Below, one piece after another: positions 9,190 to 18,556 of a stretch of DNA of 64,000 bases; position 1 is the stretch's first letter; the number at the start of each line of letters is the position of its first letter. A program made the translations under genes and the position numbers. This DNA comes from Halocatena marina. GTDB taxonomy: Archaea; Halobacteriota; Halobacteria; Halobacteriales; Haloarculaceae. The notes under the pieces were generated by a model. It saw only the letters and a list, made by a program, of their open reading frames with translations. It searched no databases and was not told the DNA's origin. The stretch is from positions 806,001 to 870,000 of the forward strand of contig NZ_JALLPK010000001.1 in the NCBI RefSeq assembly GCF_023276375.1, written 5' to 3'.

Positions 9190-9945
9190 TCAGAGCAAAA
9201 GTATGGCCGGTGCTCCCCCGAGTTTGATCGCTGCGTACTGGAGAGAAAATAGCGTCGCGTTGTATAACCCGTGAATCAGTGCGGGAACGACGAGATTCCC
9301 CGTTCGTTCATAAGCGATAGCGAAGACGAGGGCCGGAACGATTAGGAGTGCGACTGTAATTATTCTGCTCTCAAGACCACCAGTGAGCGAGGTGACGTGC
9401 GCTGCTGCGAAAATGACGGACGCAAGCACAATGGCGACGATCGGACCGAATCGCTCGCGGAGCGAGCCTTGTATGATGCCGCGAAAGAGCAACTCTTCGC
9501 CAGGTCCGATGAGGAGGATCGTTACTGGAATCATCACGAGTAGTGCCTCCGGTGTCTCAGACACCACCCGAACAAGTTGGTTTTTCCCTGGATTTAGTCC
9601 CAACAAGATAATGATGATCCCAAAAACGAATGCAGAGGCGAACGCAACTGCCCATCCTCCTGCGATCCACAGGAACTGTTTAAAATCAGGGAGTGAGACG
9701 CCGATCCACCCCAGATCACGGTTGCGAATCCATAGATAAATCACAGAAAGTCCACCGAAAACGAGCCCCTGCTGGAGCACTACACTAAGAACGAGTCGGG
9801 GGATAGTTGGTAGATTCACCGGAAGCGAATCAAGAAGCTGGGCCATTGTACGACCGAGAATCTCCGAAACACCGAGCGCAAGCACAACAATTCCCACTGC
9901 GATACCGATAGTCGCAAGACGGGACGACAGCACAGAACGATCCAT
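9190..9945 (-). CDS. CPBP-family intramembrane metalloprotease
   Basis: This 251-residue polytopic protein shows the CPBP (CAAX protease and bacteriocin-processing) motifs in order: EELLFRGIIQGSLRERFG with paired glutamates and Arg, then AAHVTS in the next helix, and HGLYNA near the end. These form the metal site within the membrane. Seven to eight helices can be counted. Family members cleave prenylated or other membrane peptides, but haloarchaeal substrates are unknown. The ATG at 9945 precedes a hydrophobic helix directly. The intergenic stretch behind it (8939-9189) shows no gene. Confidence 0.92.
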   Translation of the reverse strand: MDRSVLSSRLATIGIAVGIVVLALGVSEILGRTMAQLLDSLPVNLPTIPRLVLSVVLQQGLVFGGLSVIYLWIRNRDLGWIGVSLPDFKQFLWIAGGWAVAFASAFVFGIIIILLGLNPGKNQLVRVVSETPEALLVMIPVTILLIGPGEELLFRGIIQGSLRERFGPIVAIVLASVIFAAAHVTSLTGGLESRIITVALLIVPALVFAIAYERTGNLVVPALIHGLYNATLFSLQYAAIKLGGAPAILLL

Positions 9946-10130
9946 GTCTGATGTGGTCGTCTGTCCGCCGTACGCAAATAATCTCCCTTCTCCTCGCCCA
10001 GCAACACTCTTGAAAACTATATAACTTGAATTCTGTCACCTAACATTTTGTATATTGTTGTGTATGTGATCGATGTTCACGTATACCCTTTTGCACTGCC
10101 TCCTTTCGCGAAAATACGTACGACTGTATC

Positions 10131-10649
10131 TTACTGTTTATAGAGGTTTTCGAGGATTTCAGCGTCAGTTCGAAATTTCAGGACGTTGTGAACTACAGAA
10201 TTTCGGATATTTTGCACGGAATCACCATGCTCCTTATAGAAGTCGTGAATCCATTTTGATTCTTCACGTCTGTTCGTAAACATCATGATTGATTTCCACT
10301 GATATTCTCCATCTGAGAGAAACATGAACAGAGTATTGGGTGAGCCACGAATCGCTTCGAGTGCGTCACGCCACGTCTCTTCGAAGTGCTCTGGATTAAG
10401 TTTGAATTCAAACATACCAAAAATAAAATACTCGCCATTTGGAATAATCGCCTCGCGGAAGACGCCTTCCTCACGCATTCCACGAATAGATTCACTGACT
10501 GTCACATGAGAGACATCGATGTCGTATTCTTGTTCGAGGATGCCCGCGAGTTCGCGTGAGGAGAGTTGTGGGTCTTCGGAGAGTTCGCGGAGAATGTATA
10601 CATCTCGCTCCTTGAAGTCCCAGTTTGGTGCATCATCTGGATCGTTCAT
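10131..10649 (-). CDS. Winged-helix (Lrp/AsnC-like) regulator
   Basis: This 172-residue protein has an N-terminal winged helix: DFKERDVYILRELSEDPQL, then SSRELAGILEQEYDIDVS and a recognition-like helix HVTVSESIRGMREEGV. The C-terminal part (about residues 75-172) has alternating strands and helices that could be a dimerisation or ligand domain but does not match a standard RAM domain that I can recognise. Similar haloarchaeal proteins are annotated as HTH-domain or Lrp/AsnC-type regulators. No operon partner is adjacent and the target is unknown. Confidence 0.82.
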   Translation of the reverse strand: MNDPDDAPNWDFKERDVYILRELSEDPQLSSRELAGILEQEYDIDVSHVTVSESIRGMREEGVFREAIIPNGEYFIFGMFEFKLNPEHFEETWRDALEAIRGSPNTLFMFLSDGEYQWKSIMMFTNRREESKWIHDFYKEHGDSVQNIRNSVVHNVLKFRTDAEILENLYKQ

Positions 10650-11211
10650 ACGGTAGCTATACCGTTCGGACTACCTGCCTGTTTCGGTCACTTATTCCTG
10701 GAGACAATAACAGGCGTACTATCAAACCAAAGTGTAAGACGCTCAGTGGTTTGCCTCTCCGAGTACGCCTCTGTGGAGGGGCGGCAGCGTCCCGTGGTTC
10801 AGAGGGTGAACCACAACTGCCCGGCCGACGAAGCCCCAAACGGGGACGAGATGCCAGAGAGAGCACGGTCAGCAGAGATCAGTCCAGTCATGCTCAGCCG
10901 ACTGAACGGCAGCGATGGCCTCGAATGTGCTGCCCAATTACTACCCGAACGTTTGCCATGATAAAAATTATGGCCGATAGATGATAACTATTCTCAACCT
11001 TACAATGTTCTTCCGTATTTGAAGGAATTTGTTTTCGTGTACGATTGATTGGTCTGTGATACTGTGATACCGGTAGAAATTATCTATAAAATCTATTGAA
11101 GGAGTACTGAGGAAGATATGAGATACGCATACCGGCATTTATTTACATATCTATCGTAAATGACTGTCACACTCCGTAATGTGGTTGTTCACGGGGGTAT
11201 AAGAGTTAACA
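10650..11211 (+). other. Intergenic region with a GC-rich structured block
   Basis: Between the winged-helix gene and the AIM24 gene, about 10740-10900 is markedly more GC-rich than its flanks and can form consecutive hairpins: a perfect 7-bp stem (GTGGTTC at 10794-10800 with GAACCAC at 10808-10814), a CCTC/GAGG stem just before it, and a CCCC/GGGG stem just after. Several frames are open but none looks like a protein. It may be an RNA gene, or the right end of a decayed IS200/IS605-type element, whose guide RNA lies at that position. The rest is AT-rich with no gene. Confidence 0.35.
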
Positions 11212-11874
11212 ATGGACTTAAAAAAATTCAAAGAAGAGAATGCTCCTCGAAAGGGTGGTGGGAAATTCCAACTCGAAAATCCGAAATTATTGGATATAGA
11301 AATTGATGGAGCGGTCATGGCGAAAATTGGCTCGATGATCGCGTACTCGGGAGATATCTCTTTCGAACAGAAGTCGTCGGGAGGCATAAAAGGATTCCTC
11401 AAAAAATCTGTAACTGGCGAGGGCTCGATCATGATGAAGGCCGAAGGCGAAGGCCATCTCTACTTAGCTGATCAAGCAAAGGAAGTACAAGTACTCGAAT
11501 TAGATGAAGATGAGGAAATAAGTGTCAATGGAAATGATATTCTAGCATTCGAAAAGAATGTCGGGTGGGATATCAAGATGATGAAAAGCTTTGGCGGAGC
11601 TGCCGCTGGCGGATTATTCAACGTTTTTCTCGAAGGACCGGGATACATTGCCATAACTACACACGGTGACCCATTGGTTTTGCCGACGCCTGTTAGAACC
11701 GATCCCGATGCTACTGTTGCTTGGAGCAGTAACGTGTCTCCAGATATCAATACCGACAGAAATCTCAAAGGCTTCCTCGGTCGGCCGTCGGGTGAGACGT
11801 ATCAACTAGAATTTCCGAAAGAGGATGGATTCGTAGTTGTCCAACCATTTGAAGAAGTGTTCCCGGAAGAATAG
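11212..11874 (+). CDS. AIM24 family protein
   Basis: This 220-residue protein belongs to the AIM24 (TIGR00266-like) family: a beta-rich cytosolic fold named after a yeast mitochondrial biogenesis protein. The signature runs from LLDIEIDGAVMAKIGSMIAY through GFLKKSVTGEGSIMMKAEG, and ends in the GPGYIAITTHGDP region. The family's molecular function is unknown; related bacterial proteins are tied to stress responses. The sequence ggggtataagag lies about ten bases before the ATG and may be a promoter or leader element. It is unusually Lys-rich for this organism. Confidence 0.88.
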   Translation: MDLKKFKEENAPRKGGGKFQLENPKLLDIEIDGAVMAKIGSMIAYSGDISFEQKSSGGIKGFLKKSVTGEGSIMMKAEGEGHLYLADQAKEVQVLELDEDEEISVNGNDILAFEKNVGWDIKMMKSFGGAAAGGLFNVFLEGPGYIAITTHGDPLVLPTPVRTDPDATVAWSSNVSPDINTDRNLKGFLGRPSGETYQLEFPKEDGFVVVQPFEEVFPEE

Positions 11875-11898
11875 TCTCGTTGACTTTTGCTTTGTAGG

Positions 11899-12930
11899 TC
11901 AACTGTCTGTCGTTGTTCTACCCCCGCATCTGCTTTCGAGGGGGAGGATCAATTCGTCTTCTTGTCGTTCAAATTCGGTTCCGAACGGTTTCGATAGTTC
12001 GCGTATTCGGTCGCGACTCCAATCTGCAGCCGTCGATCCCGCTCTGTGGACGGCACAATCACGAATCTCTATCGGGAGCAGTCGGAGCGCACGGAGCGAC
12101 CCCTCTCGGTCGGTTTGAAGTTCGAACAAAAATCCTCGGTCATTCCCTAGGTCATCATCAACCGCGTAGTCATCGACGAAGTCACCGACGTCGTATAGAA
12201 TTGGACAGCCTTCGTGGATCTCAATACCCTGAAAGATGTGAGCACTGTGTCCGTGAACGAGGTCAACGCCCCGTTCGATCAACCAGTGACCAACGGCCCG
12301 GAACGCATCTGGTGGCTTGGTTACCATATTTGGTCCCCAGTGTAGCGACGCAACGAGAAGATCCGGTTCTGCGCTCTGTGCCGCGGTGAGTGCTTCACCG
12401 AGGATTTTTCGACATGGCTCGTTTTCGAGGTCGAACACAGTGTGGGAAATACCGGGCGTATCAGAATCTGCGGCGTATTCTGGGGTGTTGTCAGTGAACG
12501 AGATGACAGCGACGTTCATGCCTTCGATGAAAACATGAGACGGTTCCCGTGCCGCTCTCATCGTTCGCCCTCCTCCCGGGCTGGCGATGTCTCCACGATC
12601 GAGATGATCGAGCGTATCACAGAGCGCTCTCACGCCGTAATCGAGCGCGTGGTTGTTAGCGAGCGACGCACAATCGACACCTGCCCGTTCGAGTGCTGGT
12701 ATGGCCCACGTCGGATTGGCACGGAAATGAAACGGTCGATACGTCCGTCGCCACGGCTGCCCGCGTGTCGAAAGACAGCATTCGAGATTGATAAACAGTC
12801 CATCGAGCGACTGCAATCGGCCAAGAAGGTCCCCCCACACTGCATCAGCGGATCGAGACTGCTGTCGTCGATCGACCTGTCGTCCCAACATAACGTCCCC
12901 CGTGAAACCGAACCGGACTGTCGAGGACAT
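11899..12930 (-). CDS. CapA-like poly-gamma-glutamate synthesis family protein
   Basis: This 343-residue protein belongs to the PGA_cap (CapA) superfamily of calcineurin-like metallophosphatases. The motifs GFTGDVMLGRQV, INLECCLS, SLANNHALDYG, SLHWGPN and the late HGHSAHIFQG run in the usual order and provide the metal ligands. The frame is open to 12969, but the ATG at 12930 sits just before the first beta strand and is preferred. There is no signal peptide, so it may be cytosolic. In bacteria CapA supports poly-gamma-glutamate export; whether this organism makes the polymer cannot be judged, as CapB and CapC are not in the window. Confidence 0.9.
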   Translation of the reverse strand: MSSTVRFGFTGDVMLGRQVDRRQQSRSADAVWGDLLGRLQSLDGLFINLECCLSTRGQPWRRTYRPFHFRANPTWAIPALERAGVDCASLANNHALDYGVRALCDTLDHLDRGDIASPGGGRTMRAAREPSHVFIEGMNVAVISFTDNTPEYAADSDTPGISHTVFDLENEPCRKILGEALTAAQSAEPDLLVASLHWGPNMVTKPPDAFRAVGHWLIERGVDLVHGHSAHIFQGIEIHEGCPILYDVGDFVDDYAVDDDLGNDRGFLFELQTDREGSLRALRLLPIEIRDCAVHRAGSTAADWSRDRIRELSKPFGTEFERQEDELILPLESRCGGRTTTDS

Positions 12931-13060
12931 ACTCGTTAGTTGCAGACTGTGGGCCGTAACAGTTTCCACGACATTGTTTCACAGAGCAAATGAACCGATC
13001 GACTGGGTCGCTCTCGGAATTCGAGCAGCGGAACCGACTCCGACGCTCTACCCTGGTGTT

Positions 13061-14338
13061 CTACTCTGGTGTGGCGGTCGGTAGGGCTCGTCGGCCGCGT
13101 GGTGGGAGCAGGTAGTTCCCACGGTGGGTGACGTTCATGTACTGGAGAATTCCGTTGTTCGTTCGTTGCCCGACAGCCGCCTGTGAAGAAACATCGCTTC
13201 CATTCATCGCCTCGCGCGTTTTCACGAAGTCACCAATCGCGCGCTGGAGCGACACGAAATGTAGCTTCGCGGTTTCATCGTCTGTCGAATCGAAATCTCG
13301 ACGGAGAATGATTGGTGAGTCGTTTTCGCGTGCTCGTGCAGATTTTTGTGAGTGACCGACGACGCCGTATTCTCGGGCGTGTTCTTTGGTATGAGCCGGA
13401 CAATCTGATAGTTTGCTTGAATTGCCGAGATTCTCGCCGGTTCCTTCGACGAGTTCTTTTTCCGCGTGGACCGGACAGAACATCGTTGCCACGCGGTGAT
13501 AGCGGCTATCCTGTTCGTACCACTGCTGAAGATGGAGTCGAATCGTTGAGATGTGCTGGGTCGAACCACCGGCAAACGGACCGTTTTGAATCGTTACACG
13601 ATCTTCACTAGCCTGATTCTTGGTAAAACTCGATTTGAAACCCATATACAGGGGCGAATCTTCGGGGACGGGCTCCGAGTCCGGAATTCCATTGACATCC
13701 TGGTTCGAAGCGGGTAATCCCTTGCCGACAAATCCCGTCCGTCGGTCAACTGTCTCAAAAACAGAAGACAACGTCGTCTGCATTTCGACACCGTTGAGCA
13801 CGTCTTTTTCGCCGAACAGCGCTTCTTCGGCGGCGAGAACGACGGATCCGTAATCGCTGGCAAGATGAATCACGGCGTCCGGTCGATCCAACTTAGGATC
13901 CTCGAACGATGCCAATGCCTTCGGATTCGGAAGATCGACCGATTCCGGAAGCGAGTCGTCGAATCGATCGAAATACGCCGGTGAGTAACTTACGGTGAAT
14001 AGCAGCCCTTCGTGGCTCCGAGGATACGCCCGATCGAGCGTCCGGAGGGTCCGTTCGACCAACGTACGGTCATTGGCGGTTGGCTGACCATCATTTGTGT
14101 ACTTCAGATGCAGTAATACGCGGTGCTTGGGTGGAACGTGGTTACCGTACTTATCAGTTGCGAGTGAACTGTTCCACGAATGCTGGCGTTTCGGCAGTGT
14201 CGCGGGGTCTGGCCCGTTCGGGAGATTCGGTGTCTGCTCGTGATCGAGACAAGCAGATAGGGCAGACGCACCGCCAATCGCAACAGCCGCTTTCACGAAT
14301 TCGCGCCGTGAGACAGCACGATTCGGATTCCCCTCCAT
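13061..14338 (-). CDS. Tat-exported DyP-peroxidase-like lipoprotein
   Basis: This 425-residue protein starts with a twin-arginine signal (SRREFVKAA) followed by a lipobox-like SACLD, so it should be folded in the cytosol, exported by Tat and anchored outside by a lipid-modified Cys. The body resembles DyP-type heme peroxidases: GGSTQHISTIRLHLQQW corresponds to the GSxxxxxxIxxxLxxW block, and GVVGHSQKSARAREN followed by PIILRRDF corresponds to the proximal-His and Arg segment. The canonical GxxDG motif is not evident. Similar haloarchaeal proteins are annotated as Tat-signal or DyP-related. Activity is uncertain, export is well supported. Confidence 0.8.
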   Translation of the reverse strand: MEGNPNRAVSRREFVKAAVAIGGASALSACLDHEQTPNLPNGPDPATLPKRQHSWNSSLATDKYGNHVPPKHRVLLHLKYTNDGQPTANDRTLVERTLRTLDRAYPRSHEGLLFTVSYSPAYFDRFDDSLPESVDLPNPKALASFEDPKLDRPDAVIHLASDYGSVVLAAEEALFGEKDVLNGVEMQTTLSSVFETVDRRTGFVGKGLPASNQDVNGIPDSEPVPEDSPLYMGFKSSFTKNQASEDRVTIQNGPFAGGSTQHISTIRLHLQQWYEQDSRYHRVATMFCPVHAEKELVEGTGENLGNSSKLSDCPAHTKEHAREYGVVGHSQKSARARENDSPIILRRDFDSTDDETAKLHFVSLQRAIGDFVKTREAMNGSDVSSQAAVGQRTNNGILQYMNVTHRGNYLLPPRGRRALPTATPE

Positions 14339-14541
14339 GCCGACGGCGTATGGGATCCAGAAGAAAGCCGTTTCTGGTACGAGCCTCGAACGACACTATC
14401 AAAATGCTCTGACTGGTCTCATTACGAGAACGATCCTGCTGTTACCGTTCAGACTCACCGAACGATCAGTTCAGACGATTGCAAAAACGTCTCATGGTGC
14501 GCATCGACTAAATCGATCGCCGACAAATCGACAATAATAAT

Positions 14542-15798
14542 ATGCGCTTGGTTCAGCTGACGATTCCACAGGACAAACGAGCCGTCGTCATCGATACTCT
14601 CGAACAGCGCAATCTCGAATTCACATTGGTTGCTGAAACGTCTGGACGCGGTGAACAGCTGGTTGTGTCTGTCCCAGTTGAAACAGGCAATGTCGAGGAA
14701 TTTCTGGATATCCTTGATGAAATCGGCATCAGTCGAAATGGATATGCAATCATCACTGATGTCGAAGCGACGCTTTCTCAATCTAATGATAGAACAACAC
14801 CGAATTCCAACAAAGACGATTCTTTCGAAAACGACCGAATCTCGCGGGAAGAACTCCAAGCACGAGCAACAGAGATGGCAGCGTTCACGCCGAGCTACAT
14901 ATTTTTCACAGTTGTGAGTGCTATCGTAGCAAGTGCAGGATTGCTTACCGACAGCGCTGCTGTTGTCGTGGGGAGTATGGTCATTGCACCGCTTCTCGGG
15001 CCAGCAGTTGGAGCGAGTGTCGGGAGTATTGTCAATGACGACGATCTGTTCCGAGAGAGTGTACAATCTCAACTACTCGGTCTCGGGCTTGCTGTGATCA
15101 GTGGGACCATTTTCGCGTACGCGGTCAAGCTCACAGTGATGCCGAATGTGGACATACGTTCGCTATCTGAAGTTGCCTCCCGCATCAATCCCGGAGCATT
15201 ATCTTTGGTCATTGCACTCGGGTCTGGTGCTGCCGGGGCGTTCTCGCTCAGCACTGGTGCTAGTACGCCGTTGGTCGGTGTCATGATTGCGGCGGCCTTA
15301 ATCCCGCCTGCTGCCGCACTCGGGCTTGGTATCGCCTACTGGCAGCCCGTCTTAATCGTCAGCGTCACTATTCTGTTACTCGTAAACGTTCTCTCGATCA
15401 ATTTCGCTAGCCTCGGTATTCTTTGGATGCGGGGATACCGACCGAGTCACTGGTTCGAGGAACGGATAGCCAAAAAAGCGACAGTAAAGCGACTCGGAGT
15501 GTTACTCATCGGCATTCTCATTCTGTCTTCGTTCCTCATTGCAACGACAGTCGATATGAATCGGAATGCCGAGTTCGAGAGTACTGTCGAAGGGATTGCT
15601 GCCGAAAGCGACGCTCGGATCCTTTCGATCTCGATTTCATACGAAACTCAGTTGTTTTCCAGACAACCAGACGTCGTTACAATTCACGCAGCGACGGAGT
15701 CCGATCAGATAGCCGATCAACTCTCCGATCGTATTAGTGCCGAAACGTCGTCTGATGTCTCTGTTGTCGTCATTAGAGAATCCGTAGAATTCTCCTAA
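14542..15798 (+). CDS. DUF389 / TIGR00341 family membrane protein
   Basis: This 418-residue protein has an N-terminal cytosolic ferredoxin-like part (about residues 1-80) with MRLVQLTIPQDKR, then a DUF389 core with about six helices. The core contains FFTVVSAIVASAGLLTDSAAVVVGSMVIAPLLGP, cited here only by its residues 117-150, and then GASTPLVGVMIAAALIPPAAALGLG. A soluble C-terminal part of about 80 residues follows. It sits in the cytoplasmic membrane. The family is common in haloarchaea and has no agreed function; transport or stress roles have been proposed. No partner gene is adjacent. Confidence 0.9.
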   Translation: MRLVQLTIPQDKRAVVIDTLEQRNLEFTLVAETSGRGEQLVVSVPVETGNVEEFLDILDEIGISRNGYAIITDVEATLSQSNDRTTPNSNKDDSFENDRISREELQARATEMAAFTPSYIFFTVVSAIVASAGLLTDSAAVVVGSMVIAPLLGPAVGASVGSIVNDDDLFRESVQSQLLGLGLAVISGTIFAYAVKLTVMPNVDIRSLSEVASRINPGALSLVIALGSGAAGAFSLSTGASTPLVGVMIAAALIPPAAALGLGIAYWQPVLIVSVTILLLVNVLSINFASLGILWMRGYRPSHWFEERIAKKATVKRLGVLLIGILILSSFLIATTVDMNRNAEFESTVEGIAAESDARILSISISYETQLFSRQPDVVTIHAATESDQIADQLSDRISAETSSDVSVVVIRESVEFS

Positions 15799-15940
15799 AC
15801 GCCTCTGTCTCTAAAATGGGAATAGCTCTGTTGATTCTCATCCAATGGACTACTCGCTAAGCAGGCCGTGACAGGAACTAGTTGTGATCTTTCATTCAGA
15901 ACGTGATATCGAGGTCGAATTTTACATATTATTTAGATAG

Positions 15941-15953
15941 TTATATTTATACC
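15941..15953 (+). promoter_or_regulatory. Candidate TATA element of the tfb gene
   Basis: The sequence ttatatttatacc lies in a strongly AT-rich stretch about 75 bases before the TFB start codon. If used, the transcript would carry a leader of about 45-50 bases rather than being leaderless. Confidence 0.4.
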
Positions 15954-16023
15954 TTCGATATTAATTTACTGATAGAATGGGTTTGGATCGATACTCTCCA
16001 CGGGACATCGATCAGAGAAAACA

Positions 16024-17004
16024 ATGACTGACACAATGACGAAGTCGAGCGGTCAGCGCCAGTACGATCACCAAACATCATCCGAATTTATCGACAGAGA
16101 ATCCATAGAATGTCCGGAATGTGGGGGATCCACTGTTCGTCATGATCACGAACGAGGGGAGCGCTGTTGTAATGAATGTGGGCTTGTGATTGAGGGAGCA
16201 ATGCTCGACACAGGCCCCGAGTGGCGAGCGTTCGATGCAACCGAGCGCCAGCAGAAATCCCGTGTCGGTGCGCCTGTCACACGGACGCTCCACGATAAGG
16301 GGTTGACAACAGCTATTGGATGGCAAAATAAGGATGGGAACGGCCGAATGCTTTCCACAAAGCAACAAAAGAAGATGCATCGACTTCGTACGTGGCACGA
16401 ACGGAGTCGCACCGCGAACAACAGGGAGCGAAATCTCCAGTTCGCACTCTCAGAAATAGACCGCATGGCCAGTGCCCTCGGCGTTCCAAAATCGATGCGT
16501 GAAATAGCGTCTGTGTTGTACCGGCGCGCGCTGAACGAGGATCTCATTCGGGGACGCTCCATTGAGGGCATCGCTACCGCGATGCTCTATGTGGCCTGTC
16601 GTCAGGAGGGATTTCCCCGAAGCCTCGACGAACTGACCGAGGTGTCGCGTGTCGATCGTTCGGAGATTGCCCGGACGTATCGATACGTCGCGCGCGAACT
16701 TGCGTTAGCGTTGGAACCCGCCGATCCGAGACAGTATATTCCTCGTTTTTGCTCTGCACTTGAACTTCCTAAAGCGGTTCAATCGAAAGCCATCGAGATC
16801 TGTACCACCACTGCCGAGGAAGGACTTCTGTCCGGGAAATCCCCAACAGGATACGCTGCAGCAGCTATCTACACTGCTTCACATCTCTGTGATGAGGAGA
16901 CGACACAGAGCGATATCGCCAGCGTTGCTCAAGTAACAGAAGTCACTATCCGAAAGCGGTACCACGAACAGATCGATGCGATTGGTCTCTCGATAGACGT
17001 TTGA
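16024..17004 (+). CDS. tfb: Transcription initiation factor IIB (TFB)
   Basis: TFB bridges TBP at the TATA box to RNA polymerase and positions the start site. The 326-residue protein has an N-terminal zinc ribbon with cysteines at about 30, 33, 49 and 52 (CPECGG and CCNECG), the B-finger/linker region with EWRAFD, and two cyclin repeats: the first around ERNLQFALSEIDRMASALG and the second around RQYIPRFCSALELP. The C-terminal HTH VAQVTEVTIRKRYHE recognises the BRE. Haloarchaea carry several TFB paralogs used for global regulation; this one may control a subset of genes. Confidence 0.96.
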   Translation: MTDTMTKSSGQRQYDHQTSSEFIDRESIECPECGGSTVRHDHERGERCCNECGLVIEGAMLDTGPEWRAFDATERQQKSRVGAPVTRTLHDKGLTTAIGWQNKDGNGRMLSTKQQKKMHRLRTWHERSRTANNRERNLQFALSEIDRMASALGVPKSMREIASVLYRRALNEDLIRGRSIEGIATAMLYVACRQEGFPRSLDELTEVSRVDRSEIARTYRYVARELALALEPADPRQYIPRFCSALELPKAVQSKAIEICTTTAEEGLLSGKSPTGYAAAAIYTASHLCDEETTQSDIASVAQVTEVTIRKRYHEQIDAIGLSIDV

Positions 17005-17075
17005 GTTACTCCGGTGGCAACCAGAAGGTGCTGTCTGCAGGCCGAATTGATTGGTTGCCTCCGCGATTCCAACGC

Positions 17076-17252
17076 CTATTCTTGTGCGATCCGGGTAATC
17101 TTTCGTGATCCACACTCCGAGCACTGTTCGTATTGCTCACTGAAGCGCATGCCACAGTCCTCGCATTGATAGACTTCGTACTCTTCGGCCGCTTCCTTTG
17201 CATCAGTTTTGAATTGTTCGACCTGACGGCCGAGTTTCCGAAACAGACCCAT
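17076..17252 (-). CDS. Zinc-ribbon protein, 58 residues
   Basis: This 58-residue protein has a basic, helical N-terminal half (MGLFRKLGRQVEQFKTDAKE) and a C-terminal rubredoxin-like zinc knuckle with CEDCG and CSECGS, 15 residues apart. The ATG at 17252 is preferred over an upstream one because MGLFRK is a natural start. It runs convergently to tfb. The function is unknown; such small zinc proteins are common in haloarchaea and can affect regulation. Confidence 0.75.
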   Translation of the reverse strand: MGLFRKLGRQVEQFKTDAKEAAEEYEVYQCEDCGMRFSEQYEQCSECGSRKITRIAQE

Positions 17253-17507
17253 TATAGTTCCGACGAATGGATGCCAGCACAATAAGTGTTCGTCGTCACC
17301 AACGTAGTGTCGATTCGTGCCAACAAAAGAGTTTTCGCCTGGTCCAGACGACTCCGTGGATGCAGTCTGTCCGAAAATCCACCCACAGCCTTGATTGGAG
17401 GTACTTACAGAAGGTGCGCCACTGAACCACGGGTCCAGCAGCTGTTTTCAAGCAAGTCTGAAAGAATAAATATTCACACGTGTCGCCGTAGGGCGACAGT
17501 GCTTACC

Positions 17508-17702
17508 TTAGACGCGAACGACGTTTTTCGCGCGCGGGCCTTTCTCTGCCTGTTCGATGTCGAATTCGATCTCTGTTCCCTCCTCAAGGTCGGGGCCGCC
17601 GACGTCTTCCATGTGGAAGAACACGTCCTCGTCCGCATCCTCAGTGGAAATGAAACCGTAACCGCCAGTGTCGTTGAAGAAATCAACCGTACCGTTTGCC
17701 AT
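17508..17702 (-). CDS. cspA: Cold-shock domain protein
   Basis: This 64-residue protein is a single OB-fold cold-shock domain that binds single-stranded nucleic acid and acts as an RNA chaperone. The RNP1-like GGYGFIS and RNP2-like DVFFHM motifs are both present, and the end KGPRAKNVVRV is typical. The start MANGTVDFF matches haloarchaeal CspA proteins. A TATA-like gcgttatccg lies about 28 bases upstream on the same strand. It stands alone and is likely well expressed. Confidence 0.95.
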   Translation of the reverse strand: MANGTVDFFNDTGGYGFISTEDADEDVFFHMEDVGGPDLEEGTEIEFDIEQAEKGPRAKNVVRV

Positions 17703-17890
17703 TACGAACAACCGTTAGACTCAGATACGGATAACGCTTTGGATGTGACTTTGTTCAGAGATTATATTAATTTCTGCAGATATGTGGGGGTAAATGTCGG
17801 TGCGGTCACCCACACAGTAAATATAGATATTACTACACTAATTGTGAAATACTTTATAATAGATAGTATCTTCATGGTTAGAAGTAGATG

Positions 17891-18556
17891 TTACTCGTTT
17901 TCTTTGAAGATCAGGATATCTTTGATGAGAACATTGTGCCCACGTCGAAGACGTTCTGAGAGGGCCTGATGAGAGATATCGAGTTCTGTGGCGAGTTCGC
18001 TCAGCGTAATGCGGCGTGGAACATCGAAATATCCCTGCTCATAGGCCTCGGTCAATGTTTTGTACTGCGCGTCGGTGAGACCGATCCTCGGGCTTGGGGG
18101 ATGCGGTGGATCGGGATCAAGATGACGGACGTGAGTAATCTCGAACGTAAGACCGTGGTCCTGACAAAACTCGTTCGTACTGGAAAGAGCGTCCCGATTC
18201 GGAAAAAGAACCCGAAGGTTCCAGCCATCCTTGGAGCCCACAGCATCAAGAACTAGTGCCATAGCATTCGTAAGCATATCAAGTACGAGTCGTACGTTGG
18301 TCGTCCAACGCATCTCGTAGAGCCAGCGCTCCTCATCACCGATCAATAGTCTGTCATCGGTGACTGTTGAGTCCTCTGCTACCGCGTTTTCAAAGACAGT
18401 TGGCGTCGTCTCACGAACCCAGATGAGGGGCATAACCGTGTTATTGGGACCCGCAACGATACGCTCACCTTCAACGATCACCTGAGAGAGCCCTTGAAGC
18501 GTCTCTGTGAGCGCAAACTCCTCAACAGGGATGTTCGCGTGGATGAGCGTCGACAT
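17891..18556 (-). CDS. Second Bat-type HTH transcriptional regulator
   Basis: This 221-residue protein has the same plan as the regulator at 6279: an N-terminal sensor-like domain of about 150 residues and a C-terminal HTH_10. The HTH part has TDAQYKTLTEAYEQGYFDVPRRI, quoted here by its start at about residue 164, and then SELATELDISHQALSERLRRG. The N-terminal half differs strongly from the first regulator, so it likely reads another signal. It is a single gene, with no obvious target beside it. Confidence 0.88.
   Translation of the reverse strand: MSTLIHANIPVEEFALTETLQGLSQVIVEGERIVAGPNNTVMPLIWVRETTPTVFENAVAEDSTVTDDRLLIGDEERWLYEMRWTTNVRLVLDMLTNAMALVLDAVGSKDGWNLRVLFPNRDALSSTNEFCQDHGLTFEITHVRHLDPDPPHPPSPRIGLTDAQYKTLTEAYEQGYFDVPRRITLSELATELDISHQALSERLRRGHNVLIKDILIFKENE

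Noticed and set aside
17286-17969. 227-codon plus-strand frame across the cold-shock gene
   Set aside because: It is antisense to cspA and to intergenic DNA, and its composition is unlike that of haloarchaeal proteins.
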